Below are positions 13,814 through 25,854 of a stretch of 64,000 bases of DNA, piece by piece. This DNA comes from Agriotes lineatus (taxonomy: Eukaryota > Arthropoda > Insecta > Coleoptera > Elateridae). A program made the position numbers and the translations under genes. Numbering within the stretch: the stretch's first letter is position 1; every line of letters begins with the position of its first letter. Under the pieces are notes generated by a model. That model was given only the letters and a program-made list of their open reading frames with translations. It was not told the origin of the DNA and searched no databases. Location of the stretch: assembly GCA_940337035.1 (NCBI GenBank), contig CALNHX010007448.1, positions 1 to 64,000 of the forward strand, given 5' to 3'.

Positions 13814-16800
13814 AGCAGATTTAGATAGGAACTCTAGGTAGTTGGAACCGTGCATGCTTCGTAACTTTTTAATTCCGTACTACTTGACATAGATTCGAAT
13901 TAATGCAGTACTAAACCATTGTAAATGTATATATCTAATTAATTTGTATCCCATCTATTACAGCACAACGACAAAGTTACTGAAAACACGATATATCATA
14001 CTACCGACCACTAAGAGCGTTGCGTACAATTGTTAAATAGGTTATGGAAGTAAAACTCGCTTCTAAAAGCAACGTTTAGCTGGATTTAGCAGATTTAGAT
14101 AGGAACTCTACGTAGTTGGAACCGTGCATGCTTCGTAACTTTTTAATTCCGTACTACTTGACATAGATTCGAATTAATGCAGTACTAAACCATTGTAAAT
14201 GTATATATCTAATTAATTTGTATCCCATCTATTACAGCACAACGACAAAGTTACTGAAAACACGATATATCATACTACCGACCACTAAGAGCGTTGCGCA
14301 CAATTGTTAAATAGGTTATGGAAGTTAAACTCGCTTCTAAAACCAACGTTTAGCACGTTTTGACAGATTTAGATATGAACTCTACATAGTTGGAACCGTG
14401 CATGCTTCGTAACTTTTTAATTTCGTACTACTTGACATAGATTCGAATTAATGCAGTACTAAACCATTGTAAATGTATATATCTAGTTAATTTGTATCCC
14501 ATCTATTACAGCACAACGACAAAGTTACTGAAAACACGATATATCATACTACCGACCACTAAGAGCGTTGCGCACAATTGTTTAATAGGTTATGGAAGTT
14601 AAACTCGCTTCTAAAACCAACGTTTAGCACGTTTTGACAGATTTAGATATGAACTCTACATAGTTGGAACCGTGCATGCTTCGTAACTTTTTAATTTCGT
14701 ACTACTTGACATAGATTCGAATTAATGCAGTACTAAACCATTGTAAATGTATATATCTAGTTAATTTGAATCCCATCTATTACAGCACAACGACAAAGTT
14801 ACTGAAAACACGATATATCATACTACCGACCACTAAGAGCGTTGCGTACAATTGTTAAATAGGTTATGGAAGTAAAACTCGCTTCTAAAAGCAACGTTTA
14901 GCTGGATTTAGCAGATTTAGATATGAACTCTACATAGTTGGAACCGTGCATGCTTTGTAACTTTTTAATGCCGTACTACTTGACATAGATTCGAATTAAT
15001 GCAGTACTAAACCATTGTAAATGTATATATCTAGTTAATTTGTATCCCATCTATTACAGCACAACGACAAAGTTACTGAAAACACGATATATCATACTAC
15101 CGACCACTAAGAGCGTTGCGTACAATTGTTAAATAGGTTATTGAAGTAAAACTCGCTTCTAAAAGCAACGTTTAGCTGGATTTAGCAGATTTAGATATGA
15201 ACTCTACATAGTTGGAACCGTGCATGCTTTGTAACTTTTTAATTCCGTACTACTTGACATAGATTCGAATTAATGCAGTACTAAACCATTGTAAATGTAT
15301 ATATCTAATTAATTTGAATCCCATCTATTACAGCACAACGACAAAGTTACTGAAAACACGATATATCATACTACCGACCACTAAGAGCGTTGCGCACAAT
15401 TGTTAAATAGGTTATGGAAGTTAAACTCGCTTCTAAAACCAACGTTTAGCACGTTTTGACAGATTTAGATATGAACTCTACATAGTTGGAACCGTGCATG
15501 CTTCGTAACTTTTTAATTTCGTACTACTTGACATAGATTCTAATTAATGCAGTACTAAACCATTGTAAATGTATATATCTAGTTAATTTGAATCCCATCT
15601 ATTACAGCACAACGACAAAGTTACTGAAAACACGATATATCATACTACCGACCACTAAGAGCGTTGCGCACAATTGTTAAATAGGTTATGGAAGTTAAAC
15701 TCGCTTCTAAAACCAACGTTTAGCACGTTTTGACAGATTTAGATATGAACTCTACATAGTTGGAACCGTGCATGCTTCGTAACTTTTTAATTTCGTACTA
15801 CTTGACATAGATTCGAATTAATGCAGTACTAAACCATTGTAAATGTATATATCTAGTTAATTTGAATCCCATCTATTACAGCACAACGACAAAGTTACTG
15901 AAAACACGATATATCATACTACCGACCACTAAGAGCGTTGCGCACAATTGTTAAATAGGTTATGGAAGTTAAACTCGCTGCTAAAACCAACGTTTAGCAC
16001 GTTTTGACAGATTTAGATATGAATTCTACATAGTTGGAACCGTGCATGCTTTGTAACTTTTTAATTCCGTACTACTTGACATAGATTCGAATTAATGCAG
16101 TACTAAACCATTGTAAATGTATATATCTAGTTAATTTGTATCCCATCTATTACAGCACAACGACAAAGTTACTGAAAACACGATATATCATACTACCGAC
16201 CACTAAGAGCGTTGCGTACAATTGTTAAATAGGTTATGGAAGTAAAACTCGCTTCTAAAAGCAACGTTTAGCTGGATTTAGCAGATTTAGATATGAACTC
16301 TACATAGTTGGAACCGTGCATGCTTTGTAACTTTTTAATTCCGTACTACTTGACATAGATTCGAATTAATGCAGTACTAAACCATTGTAAATGTATATAT
16401 CTAGTTAATTTGAATCCCATCTATTACAGCACAACGACAAAGTTACTGAAAACACGATATATCATACTACCGACCACTAAGAGCGTTGCGTACAATTGTT
16501 AAATAGGTTTTGGAAGTAAAACTCGCTTCTAAAAGCAACGTTTAGCTGGATTTAGCAGATTTAGATATGAACTCTACATAGTTGGAACCGTGCATGCTTT
16601 GTAACTTTTTAATTCCGTACTACTTGACATAGATTCGAATTAATGCAGTACTAAACCATTGTAAATGTATATATCTAGTTAATTTGAATCCCATCTATTA
16701 CAGCACAACGACAAAGTTACTGAAAACACGATATATCATACTACCGACCACTAAGAGCGTTGCGTACAATTGTTAAATAGGTTTTGGAAGTAAAACTCGC

Positions 16801-16945
16801 TTCTAAAAGCAACGTTTAGCTGGATTTAGCAGATTTAGATATGAACTCTACATAGTTGGAACCGTGCATGCTTTGTAACTTTTTAATTCCGTACTACTTG
16901 ACATAGATTCGAATTAATGCAGTACTAAACCATTGTAAATGTATA

Positions 16946-19900
16946 CAGGGCCGAGCCAAGGGTATCTGCCGCCCGGGTGCAAAATATAGTTTGCCGCCCC
17001 TATAGCGTATAGCTCCTTAGACGTAAATAGTGTTAATTTTAAAATTCTGCGTTGCCTTGATAACTGTAACTTGTTTTAAAAAATAAAAAAATATAAAGGT
17101 TATTATAAACTTTATTATTTGTATAAATTAAAAAATTAAATATTTAAAACAACTAACATAATGCTTTAATAGTTATAAAACAAAGTATTGCTTAAATTAT
17201 TTATTATTAGTAACTTAGAAGTTATAAACATGAACTAAAAACTACATAAATTCTAAATTTAAATATCAAAAGCGACTTTTCTTGCTTTTTTAATTGCAAA
17301 TTCTCGTATTAAATCCGTCATATCTAACGCCTGGCAGATCTCTTCCTCGATGCTTATTACAGCCAAATTTGTAAGTCTGTTCTGGCTCATAGTAGATCTC
17401 AAATAGTTTTTAATTATTTTTAATTTTGAAAAACGATCTCTCACCATGAGCCACAGTGACAGGCATCGTTAAAAAATTCGTAGGGCTACAGATAAATTCG
17501 GAAAGTGCTAATTAAATCATTAGCCACAAGGTATTCTAAAGTTTCCTTGGCCGAAGTCGTATTGCTTTTATTATAAATGGACAATATTTCAATTTCATTG
17601 CACAAATCAATTGCATTAACATCCATTTGTTTTGTAGATGAATCGGTTAATTTAATTTGTAAATCCACACAACATTTCATTAATTCTTCTTTATCTATAG
17701 ATAAAGAGCCTAAATTATTTAAAAAGCCAAAATAGGAGTTGCACTCGTTTAACTGTTCAAATCTGTCATTTAATTTTGATATTACTATATCAAGAATATA
17801 AAATAAAAATTGACTTTGAAATTCAACTCTGGTGATTCGATTGATTCATCTCTATGTTCATAATCAAAAAAAACCTTTGCTTTTCTCGGTCTAACCAAGC
17901 CTACAGCTGGAAAAACACTTTCGCAGTCTATATCTTCAGAAATTTTTTTTGCCTCATTAAGCATAGCTGTAAAACTACCTTCAGATCGTATTTCAATGAA
18001 AAAAATTTGAATTTCTGTCAACATTTTTACAGTTTCTGGTAAAATAATATTAGATTTTTGCATGATTTTGCTTACAGTGTTTATTTTTGATAAAATATTG
18101 TACCAAATTACTAGAGAACACACAAATTTATATGATTTTATTTTATTAATTAGTGACTTTGCAAGGTTTTTTGTGTCATTGTCTCTTGATGTATCATTAT
18201 AAAGGGAAAAGAGAGCATCATAATTTTTTTCTAAATTAAATCTAAGGGTTTTAATGGCATCGATTCTACTCTCCCACCGTGTATCAGATAAAGGTTTTAC
18301 AGTTATGGTAGGAAGTTCTTTCATGAGAATATGCCAACGGTAGGTGGAGGCTGAAAAAAAAACATATATTTCTTGAATAATAGCAAAGAAATTTGTTACT
18401 TCAAGCGAACTTTTCGCAGCATCATTGACAACTAAATTAAGACTATGAGCTGCACAAGGGACAAAAAAGGCTCTAGGATTTATATCAAGGATTCTTTTTT
18501 GCAGCCCATTATGTTTGCCTTTCATGTTGGCACCGTTGTCATATCCCTGCCCTCGCATATCCTTAATATCAATATTTAATTCTTTTAAATAATTCAATAA
18601 AAAGGCCGTTAGTCCTTCACCAGTTGTATCTGTAACTGGGCAGAACCCTAAAAAATGCTCTCTAATTTCTATACCCTTTGAAATATCATTAATGAAAACG
18701 AACCTGACAACTACAGTTATTTGTTCTTCGTGACTCACATCAGGTGTACAATCTAATATAATTGAATAATATTTACACAATTTTAAAGTTTCGATTATAT
18801 TTTGCTTGACTTTTTCACCTATTAGACAAATTAATTCATTTTGGATTTTATCACCTAAATAATGTGGCATATTATTGGTATCTTTTTGAATTCTGCCAAT
18901 ATGTTCCGCCATTATATTATCGAATTTTGCAATTGATTCAATTAGCTTCAAAAAATTACCATTGCTTTTTCGAAAAGTTTTTGATTACTTCCTCTAAAAG
19001 CTGCATTTTGTCCAGCTAAATACTGTATGACACAAATGATTCTTTCAATAATTGACGTCCATCGTTTTTTTTCCAACTTAATTAAATTTTGGTTGACTGA
19101 GTCAACAGTTGTCCCTTTTTCAATCGATTTTTTTAGCTCGACCCATTTCTTAACACTCTCAAAATGCCCCTTACTTTTTTCGTGCCTGTCTAAATTTTGA
19201 GATAAGTGTCGCCAGTCAGTATAACCTTTATCATCGTTAAAAACATTATCAGTAACTTTAAATAATTTGCAACAAAAACAAAATACAGAATTATTTGACT
19301 TAGAATAAACTAACCATGTTCTAGGAACTTTTTCATTATTGCTTAATTTTTTGTCATAATAAGTAGTTGAAAAAGATCTGTTTGAATCGTCTAATGGAAA
19401 TGCAATATTTTTCAATTGTAATGGCCCCAATTCAAGAATAGACATTTTAATGTTATCTGTTAAAACTTGCGGCCAAAGAGCAGGATCTTTCAATATTTCC
19501 ATCCCAGCGTCCTCAGCAGCAACCTCGGTTGGTGGTGGTGAATCCGGTGTGTCCTGTGCATCCGCCTCGGATTTATTATTTTCTTGCCCTATTTCTGGAT
19601 TTTCCATATGCGTGTCCTTGTTCGAATCAAGCTGTTCCTCCACTTGCAGGCTTGTTGATGGTTGTTCGGCTGCAGCCGCCGTGGAAACAAAAAATTTTTT
19701 TAAGGAGCCAGCCAGTCCTTTTTTAATTTCGTCTTTTTCGGACTTTCTTTTTCGATACTGAAAGCCGGAAAGTCTCTTTCTGCCATCGGCCATCTGAATT
19801 AAGCACAAATAAATTCTAAGGATAGCGAAACAGAAAAATAAGCAGAAAAGTTCAAATGTTTAAAATAATGAAAAATACTTACGTTTTAAAACTTTCAACT

Positions 19901-20522
19901 TTAAAAAGCACTATATTATTTAGCTCTTGCTTGAAACGTTTAGCCTTTTTATTTCTGCTTAGTTCAGTACAATCTTACTAGCATTCAATCGCAAACTAAA
20001 CTAACCCCCAATTGCCCTTTTTAAGTTTGTTATCGTATATGCCGGCGGCATGCATGAGCATGAAGCATGTTGCAACAAAGCACAAATACACAATTTACTC
20101 ATTATTTTTGTGTCTAAAGAGGGCCGCTTAGTCTAGCTGATTTCGCTGATCTATATAGTTTCGTGTTTCATGACGCTGCACCATAGCGACAGAGCGATAA
20201 CTCGTGTGTCGGTATAATCACCGTGTACAATAGCAAACGGCACCGACGCGACGTGTTTATAATAAAAATAAATTATAAGTAATAAATTATTATTGTATGC
20301 TTGCCGCCTTAAAAATGCAACCGTTTCTCTGTATCAAGTTACCTTTATACGAAAAAAAGCCAGACACAAGACTATAACTTGATAAAAAATGTTGCATTTT
20401 CTAATGCCGCAAGGCACAAGCATACCTATCTTAAATTTCTTTCATTTTTCATTTTGCCGCCCCAAATAGTTTGCCGCCCGGGTGCTGTGCACGCTTTGCA
20501 CCCCAGGCACGGCTCGGCTCTG
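16946..20522 (-). mobile_element. hAT transposon with ZMYM1-like transposase
   Basis: A 3577-bp element is bounded by short inverted termini CAGGGCCGAGCC (16946) and the reverse complement of CAGAGCCGAGCC (ending 20522). Both ends carry GCCGCCCGGGTGC and TTTGCCGCCCC subterminal motifs, likely transposase-binding sites. The minus strand encodes a degraded hAT transposase. The left neighbour is satellite and the right neighbour is unrelated single-copy-looking DNA. The flanking 8-mers do not match, so the usual hAT target duplication is missing and the locus has been rearranged since insertion. Confidence 0.88.
17259..19793 (-). pseudogene. hAT transposase (TTF zinc finger, DUF4371, hAT dimerisation), degraded
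   Basis: This is a DNA transposase related to the ZMYM1-like proteins abundant in animal genomes. The likely start is MADGRKRLSG at 19793. The first frame (to 18948) holds a lysine-rich N terminus, a Ser/Glu-rich linker and a TTF-type zinc finger (CFCCKLF ... WRHLSQNLDRHEKSKGHF). The next frame (18951-17785) holds the RNase-H-like core with Asp in ILDCTPD and GQGYDNGANM, and the CAAHSLN motif. The fragments 17680-17486 and 17447-17259 are the C-terminal dimerisation region (ending KARKVAFDI). The first break is explained by one missing base in a T/A run near 18966-18970. Further frame changes occur near 17797, 17490 and 17440. It is a dead copy with a nearly complete domain set. Confidence 0.88.
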
Positions 20523-20589
20523 CCCGATTTTACGTTCCAGTGTATGCTCAAATATACATAAGTTAAATTAGAATTGTTAACTGAGGTGG

Positions 20590-21071
20590 TATAAGTCAAT
20601 GCTGTACCAAATATAGTAAAGCAAATAATAAATTTCTAAAAAATTATAACTGCAATAAACCTTCTAAACACCTTCTAGATAAAGTAAATTTGCATGGTTG
20701 GTCTACGAGTCAGTATTTAGCTTTGCAAAATTTTAAATGGTTTAGTGAAAAACAAGTAAACTCCATAACTTTGCAATCTATTCTTGATATTTCGGATGAT
20801 GCTGAAGAAGGTATAATTTTAGAAGTGGATTTAGATTGTCGGCAACATTTGCATGATCTGCATAAATATTTTCCATTTGGTGCAGAACATAAAGTCCCTC
20901 CTGGAGGCACACAAAAGAAACTACTTACAACTTTGGAACCTAAGACGCGGTATGTCATTCATTATAGGTATAAATCTAAATCAAGCTGGTCTTATAGTGC
21001 TAAAATTTCATAGAGTATTGAGTTTTAACCAATCCTTTTGGTTGAAAGACTATGCCGTGCGAATATTGTAA
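20590..21071 (+). pseudogene. Fragment of protein-primed family-B DNA polymerase (Maverick/Polinton type)
   Basis: The frame from about 20597 through 21013 includes HGWSTSQYL, NFKWF, ILDISDDAEEGIILEVDLD, HDLHKYFPF and KKLLTTLEPKTRYVIHYR. From about 20966 homology continues in another frame with LKFHRVLSFNQSFWLKDYA, so there is a frameshift. This order is characteristic of the central region of viral/organellar-type DNA_pol_B_2 polymerases encoded by Maverick/Polinton (adintovirus-like) elements. Only about 150 residues of a protein normally above 1000 remain, and no capsid, protease or integrase is visible nearby. It is an old, inactive remnant. Confidence 0.65.
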
Positions 21072-21098
21072 GCCTATACATTAGCAACTTTATTTTAG

Positions 21099-21460
21099 CA
21101 TTAATCAATTTAGCCATGCTAGTAACAATTGTCGGTTTTAAAATTACAATGAAATAATCCAGTTTCAATTAGTTTCTGGAGTCACTGTGTTGTTATTTTG
21201 TTTACTAACACCATGGTATGTCTAATTTTGCAAAATTCAGCCATGTACAGTCTTACATTTACATTATTCGCATTAATCAATTTGCCCATGCTAGTAACAA
21301 TTGTCGGTTTTGAAATTACAAGGAAATAATCCAGTTTTAATTAGTTTCTGTAGTCACTGTGTTGTTATTTTGTTTACTAACACCATGGTAACATTAAGTA
21401 AGTTCCCTATGTCTAATTTTGCATAATTCAGCCATGTACAGGCTTACATTATTCTCACTG
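21099..21460. repeat. Two-copy tandem repeat, 172-bp period
   Basis: CATTAATCAATTT begins at 21099 and again at 21271. The following 170 bp (AACAATTGTCGGTTTT, CCAGTTT..AATTAGTTTCTG, ACACCATGGTA, AATTCAGCCATGTACAG) recur with few differences. The second copy has about 20 extra bases (ACATTAAGTAAGTTCCCT) before its last part. No coding potential. Confidence 0.85.
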
Positions 21461-22260
21461 TATAGACCTAAATACAAAATTACGAGCCCAGTCAGTTAGA
21501 AAAATTTATATAAATTAATGAATAGTGCATGTTTTGGAAAAACTATAGAAACTGTTAGACGGCATAGCACTTGTCTCTAGGTGGGATGGTAGATACGGTG
21601 CCAATTATCACATTTCTCAACCCAACTTTCACAGCAGAACTATTCTAATTTCTCACAACTTTTGTATTTGTGCGTTGAAATTATCTTTACAGTGTCTATA
21701 TTTCGTTAATATCTTTCTATTTATAAATATTAGTTACTTAGAATGCAATAAACAAAGTTCCTGAGATATCTTGTAGAAATTTAGATTTCTAATTATTGAA
21801 AGCTGAAAGCTGTATATGTTGTATAACGCGCCTTCCGCAGAATCGTAATTATAAAACCGACACACAATTATCTAACCACGTTGCAGTCTAACGAACATTC
21901 ATTATTATTTTCAAATTACTGTAAACAACTGATATACAAACGAAAAAATGAGCTGTTTAAGTAGAAAATGCATGCAACGTTATAAACGACACATAAGCTT
22001 TATATGAAAACGGAATGTTAATAATCTAAACGCGCTTACATACTGTCTTTGATAACCTAAATTCAGAGTTATGCACACATGTACTTTTTAATTTTGAAAA
22101 TACAGGATCAGAATATTTAAGCTATTTAAATACCTTACGAAATTAACCCAGTAAAATAAAATTTGGTTTCGCAGCGCAGGTTTCAATTTATTAACTTTAC
22201 ACATTGGGCGGCAAGAAAACATTCCAAACTGCATTTTTTTGTCTAGACTGTAGAACAAGG
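21461..22260. other. AT-rich DNA, nothing recognised
   Basis: I see no open frame with family resemblance, no repeat copy and no RNA gene here. Confidence 0.5.
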
Positions 22261-22264
22261 ATAG

Positions 22265-22360
22265 CATATAAACAAGTTTATTTAGCTGCAAACGGCATTG
22301 CTCTCGTAGTTCAACACTCAGTTGCGATCCGTTTGTTCTGTATTCACGACCCCGGTAAGT
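22265..22360 (+). promoter_or_regulatory. Possible promoter and 5' exon with splice donor
   Basis: A CATATAAAC box (22268) and an arthropod-initiator-like TCAGTT (about 22318) precede a short GC-richer stretch that ends in a strong donor, CCCG/GTAAGT (exon end 22354). The TATA-to-initiator distance (about 50 bp) is longer than the usual 25-30, so one of the two may be chance. It could be the first exon of a plus-strand transcript using the exons proposed at 23166 and 23648. Confidence 0.2.
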
Positions 22361-22589
22361 TATCTTAGATACCTATATCTTAAATTTTAACTATTCATTA
22401 GAAACAAATTGAATCGCCCGTACTCTATTCTTTAACGTATCGCATACATGATTTATCTACAAGCCTTTTATTAAACATAATCATTTTAATACTATATAGG
22501 AGTATACAATTTTAAATCGTTTGTCAATAAATGTCGTTTTGCGAAATTTAATAGCGCGCAAGCGGCATGTATATTATTTTTTCACAACC

Positions 22590-23058
22590 GGGATTTCAAA
22601 AGTAGTTTCTATATTAAACACATCGTAACAAAATTTCTTTATTTACGAAAACTGTCGTGGAAAACAATGCTTCAGAAAATTATGCATTCTCCCCTCGATG
22701 CTGCTGTAAATAAGTGACCAGTTTTAATTATTTTTAATAAAGTTCGGGATTTCAAAAGTAGTTTCTGTATTAAACACGTCGTAACAAAATTTCTTTATTT
22801 ACGAAAACTGTCGTGGAAAACAATGCTTCAGAAAATTATGCATTCTCCCCTCGATGCTGCTGTAAATAAGTGACCAGTTTTAATTATTTTTAATAAAGTT
22901 CGGGATTTCAAAAGTAGTTTCTGTATTAAACACGTCGTAACAAAATTTCTTTATTTACGAAAACTGTCGTGGAAAACAATGCTTCAGAAAATTATGCATT
23001 CTCCCCTCGATGCTGCTGTAAATAAGTGACCAGTTTTAATCATTTTTAATAAAGTTCG
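22590..23058. repeat. Three near-identical 156-bp tandem repeats
   Basis: GGGATTTCAAAAGTAG starts at 22590, 22746 and 22902. The copies differ at only a few bases (for example CTATATT/CTGTATT and ACACATCG/ACACGTCG in the first copy), so the amplification is recent. No coding frame. Confidence 0.93.
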
Positions 23059-23165
23059 GATACTATTTTTCAATGTCATGCACTGGTTACAATTAACGAG
23101 CACACTTTACAACCATTTTATAAAAGAACACGGTCTAATTTTATTTTTTTGTTTCTTTCGTTAAG

Positions 23166-23739
23166 ATCTGCAAGAACTTCTTTTGGAGCTGCTGCATCCT
23201 GCCAAACTGTGAGCTAGTTATTTTATATTTAATCAGTACAATTTCTTATTAAGATTCTATATTATTAACTTTCAAATTCTGTTAACTGCTTGCATGCCAT
23301 TAACCAACACACTTAGGCGAATGCGTTTTAAGGAGACGAGGTTAGACAATTTTGAATTGTATTTTGAAAATTAAAATAACAGCAGGTTTTTACCGACTTC
23401 ACGTTGAGAGCCCTTTACGAAGGGTTTAAAATCACCCGAGGCACAATGGTTAGACGAGATTGCAACCCTCGCGGTTGTGTTCATGACGGTGGTTTTTGTA
23501 TTCTCGCTTGATGTTGTGTATTATGATATCGCATCACATACATGTCAACCCATTTACGCTCCTTGTTACTCTCTCTGTTACATATAAACCTATGAACAAA
23601 ATCAAGTAAAATGCTGCACGCAAACTAATACAAACTCAATTTTACAGTCAAGGTTGCCAGCTCCTACTACTGACTTCAAGGTCACCATTTCTAATTATTG
23701 CAACGCACCTCCGTTTTCGCACAAGTCGACTTCTGGTGG
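23166..23739 (+). other. Two possible small exons (23166-23208 and 23648-23739)
   Basis: 23166-23208 follows a pyrimidine tract ending TTAAG and is followed by GTGAGC. 23648-23739 follows TTTTACAG and is followed by GTAAGG. Both have canonical AG/GT borders and are richer in G+C than their surroundings. Neither gives a recognisable peptide, so they may be untranslated exons or chance. The open frame beginning near 23755 (PPRKYSRRQLSR...) has no ATG and no family I recognise. Confidence 0.2.
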
Positions 23740-24039
23740 GTAAGGACGCTGTGATTGCCACCACGAAAATACTCCAGGAGGCAGTTATCCAGAATCGGAA
23801 CGGCCTTCAACTTCGCGGAGGAGCAGGACAACGCCGAAGGAGTAGACAATAGCGTTACTGTACATGTTATGCAACTGATAAGTGATTATAGCATTAGTGT
23901 TAATTGTTTATCTGTATATATCTTTAGATGTTATTAAAACAATTTATGAAAATATTTGCCTCTTTCATTAAACTTGTAGAAGTGTCAGGTTGACAACATG
24001 GTCTAAGCTAGAGTTCAAATGTAATTTGATGAGAACACT

Positions 24040-24620
24040 AACCATGGCCTCGGTTTCAAAGCCAAGTGTTGGGGGTAGTTCCAGACGTGAGATGTGGCCT
24101 TGAAGTTTAGCCGTGATCTGTGGCCTTGAAATTTGGCCTTAACTTGAAGTGTAGCCTCGGTTTCAAGAAAACGTGGTGGGGGGAGGTTCTAGAACTGTCC
24201 ATGTGGTCTCGAAGTTTAGCCTTGAGCTGTGGCTTTGAAAATTGGCTTGAAGATGTGACCTTGGGTTCCTGCTTTCATATGGTCGCGGAGTTGGCTTTGG
24301 CCTTGAACTCAAGGCCAACTGGTGGAGAGGCACCAGCAAGCAACCTTGAACTAAAAGCCAACTGTGGGGAAGCTGTCCTAGCTCTGAACTAAAGTCCGAC
24401 CTTGAAATCAAGGCTGAACAATGAGTGTTCCAGCTTTTCACGCCTTAACCTTGAATTGGAGGCCAAGTGGCGGGGGGGAGGTTCTAGAACTGTCCATGTG
24501 GTCTCGAAGTTTAGCCTTGAGCTGTGGCTTTGAAAATTGGCTTGAAGATGTGACCTTGAAGTGTGGCCTCGGTTTCAAGGAAAAGTGGTGGGGGGAGGTT
24601 CTACAACTGTCCATTCTAAC
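24040..24620. repeat. Degenerate CTTGAA/TGGCCT minisatellite
   Basis: The stretch is made of imperfect short repeats around GGCCTTGAAxTT. A segment of about 95 bp (GGTTCTAGAACTGTCCATG, CTCGAAGTTTAGCCTTGAG, TTGGCTTGAAGATGTGACC) occurs at about 24183-24265 and again at 24477-24560. A partial third copy of its start (GGTTCTACAACTGTCC) is at 24597. Long open frames on both strands follow from the repeat composition and are not genes. Confidence 0.8.
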
Positions 24621-24635
24621 CTACTATAACAATTA

Positions 24636-25854
24636 TACAAGGTGTCCAAAAAAAATGCGACGCCGATTTGGCATAGGTTATAATAAACCGATTAAACCTA
24701 ATATACCTTAGTACAAAGCCCGTCAGTAAGAAGATATAGGGACTTGAAAGTTTAAATGTATATATATTTTTTATATTAGTTTCCACATAAGTTATCACTG
24801 AAGTTGAGCTTTTGATCACGATTGCAGATTTAGTTACCGAGGCCCGTAGGGCCAAAGCAAATAAACCACATGAGGGATAAAAAGGAACTTTCAGTGCCGT
24901 GGGGTACATTTTTTTTTAAATGGCGAAATTACAACATTTTAACCAACTTTTGTAGGTTATGTTGACGTCGGTTGACGGTTACCTATCGTCCAGCCGCCTA
25001 CAAAAAGTCGTAAAACAATGGATTACTTCACTGCCCATTTCTCGTATTTTATTTGACGATTTCGACGTTCTTCACTGCCGATTTCGACGTTCTTCACTGC
25101 TGATCTAAAAAAATATATATTTTTTGAAAATGAAGAAATGTCGAATTTCATTTTGGCTACATTTTGTAATTATATTAGAAAAAATAGCACGCTGAATATG
25201 TTATAAAAGTAATTTTTCCATGTTCGTAATAAATTAATCCACTCGTTTTGCATCGCTCGCTCGTAAATTAAACGTTGAAAAACTCTCACTTTTCTTAACT
25301 TGTAGAACAATGTACTATCAAATACGCCTAACATAAGGCTGCATGACGAAAATATGTAACTTACCTAAGTATACAGGGTGGAGCATTGGATTTTTTAATT
25401 GTTTGTAGAACACTACGTGGTGATTCAATTGGCGCAACTTGAGTATTTTTTGTTGGTTCAGTTAGAATAGATATTTATGCATTAAGGGAGATATAAATAT
25501 GTTTTTCCCTGAGGGTGACATGTGTTACAGACCGAGGGCTCTGGCTCTGCCAACCGAAGGTAGAGAACATGAATATCTCCCGTGGTGCATACAATATTTT
25601 TTCTTCTAGCATATTCGTAAAAATAGTATGATATTTAAAAATGGCATAATGACATTTAAAACTAGAATATGTAAGTAACATCAAGGATGGCCTCATTGTA
25701 TGGTTGCTAAGACGTTAATTGTAGTTGCATTGTTACCATGAGTTTCAGGGAGAAATAATTTGACAAGTCCCTTGGGAGTTATGAGTAGCTTTTCATATTT
25801 TGTTTCTATGACGAAAATGTACAATATCATGTTGCTAATAGACAATAGTATATT
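24636..25854. other. AT-rich DNA with transposon-end-like motifs
   Basis: No gene is recognised. Short motifs such as TACAAGGTGTCC (24637) and TATACAGGGTGGAGC (25371) resemble the ends of dispersed insect repeats. I could not find a matching partner end or target duplication for either. Confidence 0.4.

Larger units (their letters stand above)
5164..16945. repeat. 274-bp satellite array, second part
   Basis: The array resumes in phase after the mariner element and continues for about 43 monomers, ending inside a monomer at ...AAATGTATA where a hAT element begins. Together with 1-3681 there are about 56 monomers. Higher-order organisation is visible: strongly divergent junction monomers recur at 5320, 9155, 11896 and 13266, separated by 14, 10 and 5 monomers. 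The stretch from 1 to 5320, less the insertion, is also 14 monomers. The last monomers of the first two blocks share private variants (TTGCCTAC with GGTTTTGGAAG, then GAAGTTCAACTC), so whole multi-monomer blocks were duplicated. Confidence 0.97.

Noticed and set aside
1..16945. CRISPR array, because of regular repeats
   Set aside because: The 274-bp units are contiguous with no unique spacers, and the context is an animal genome. It is a satellite.
17854..18042. Plus-strand frame inside the hAT element, and similar frames at 19450-19761, 47938-48180 and 48229-48444
   Set aside because: They are antisense shadows of the transposase and recombinase frames.
24120..24711. Several open frames on both strands
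   Set aside because: They result from a stop-poor minisatellite.
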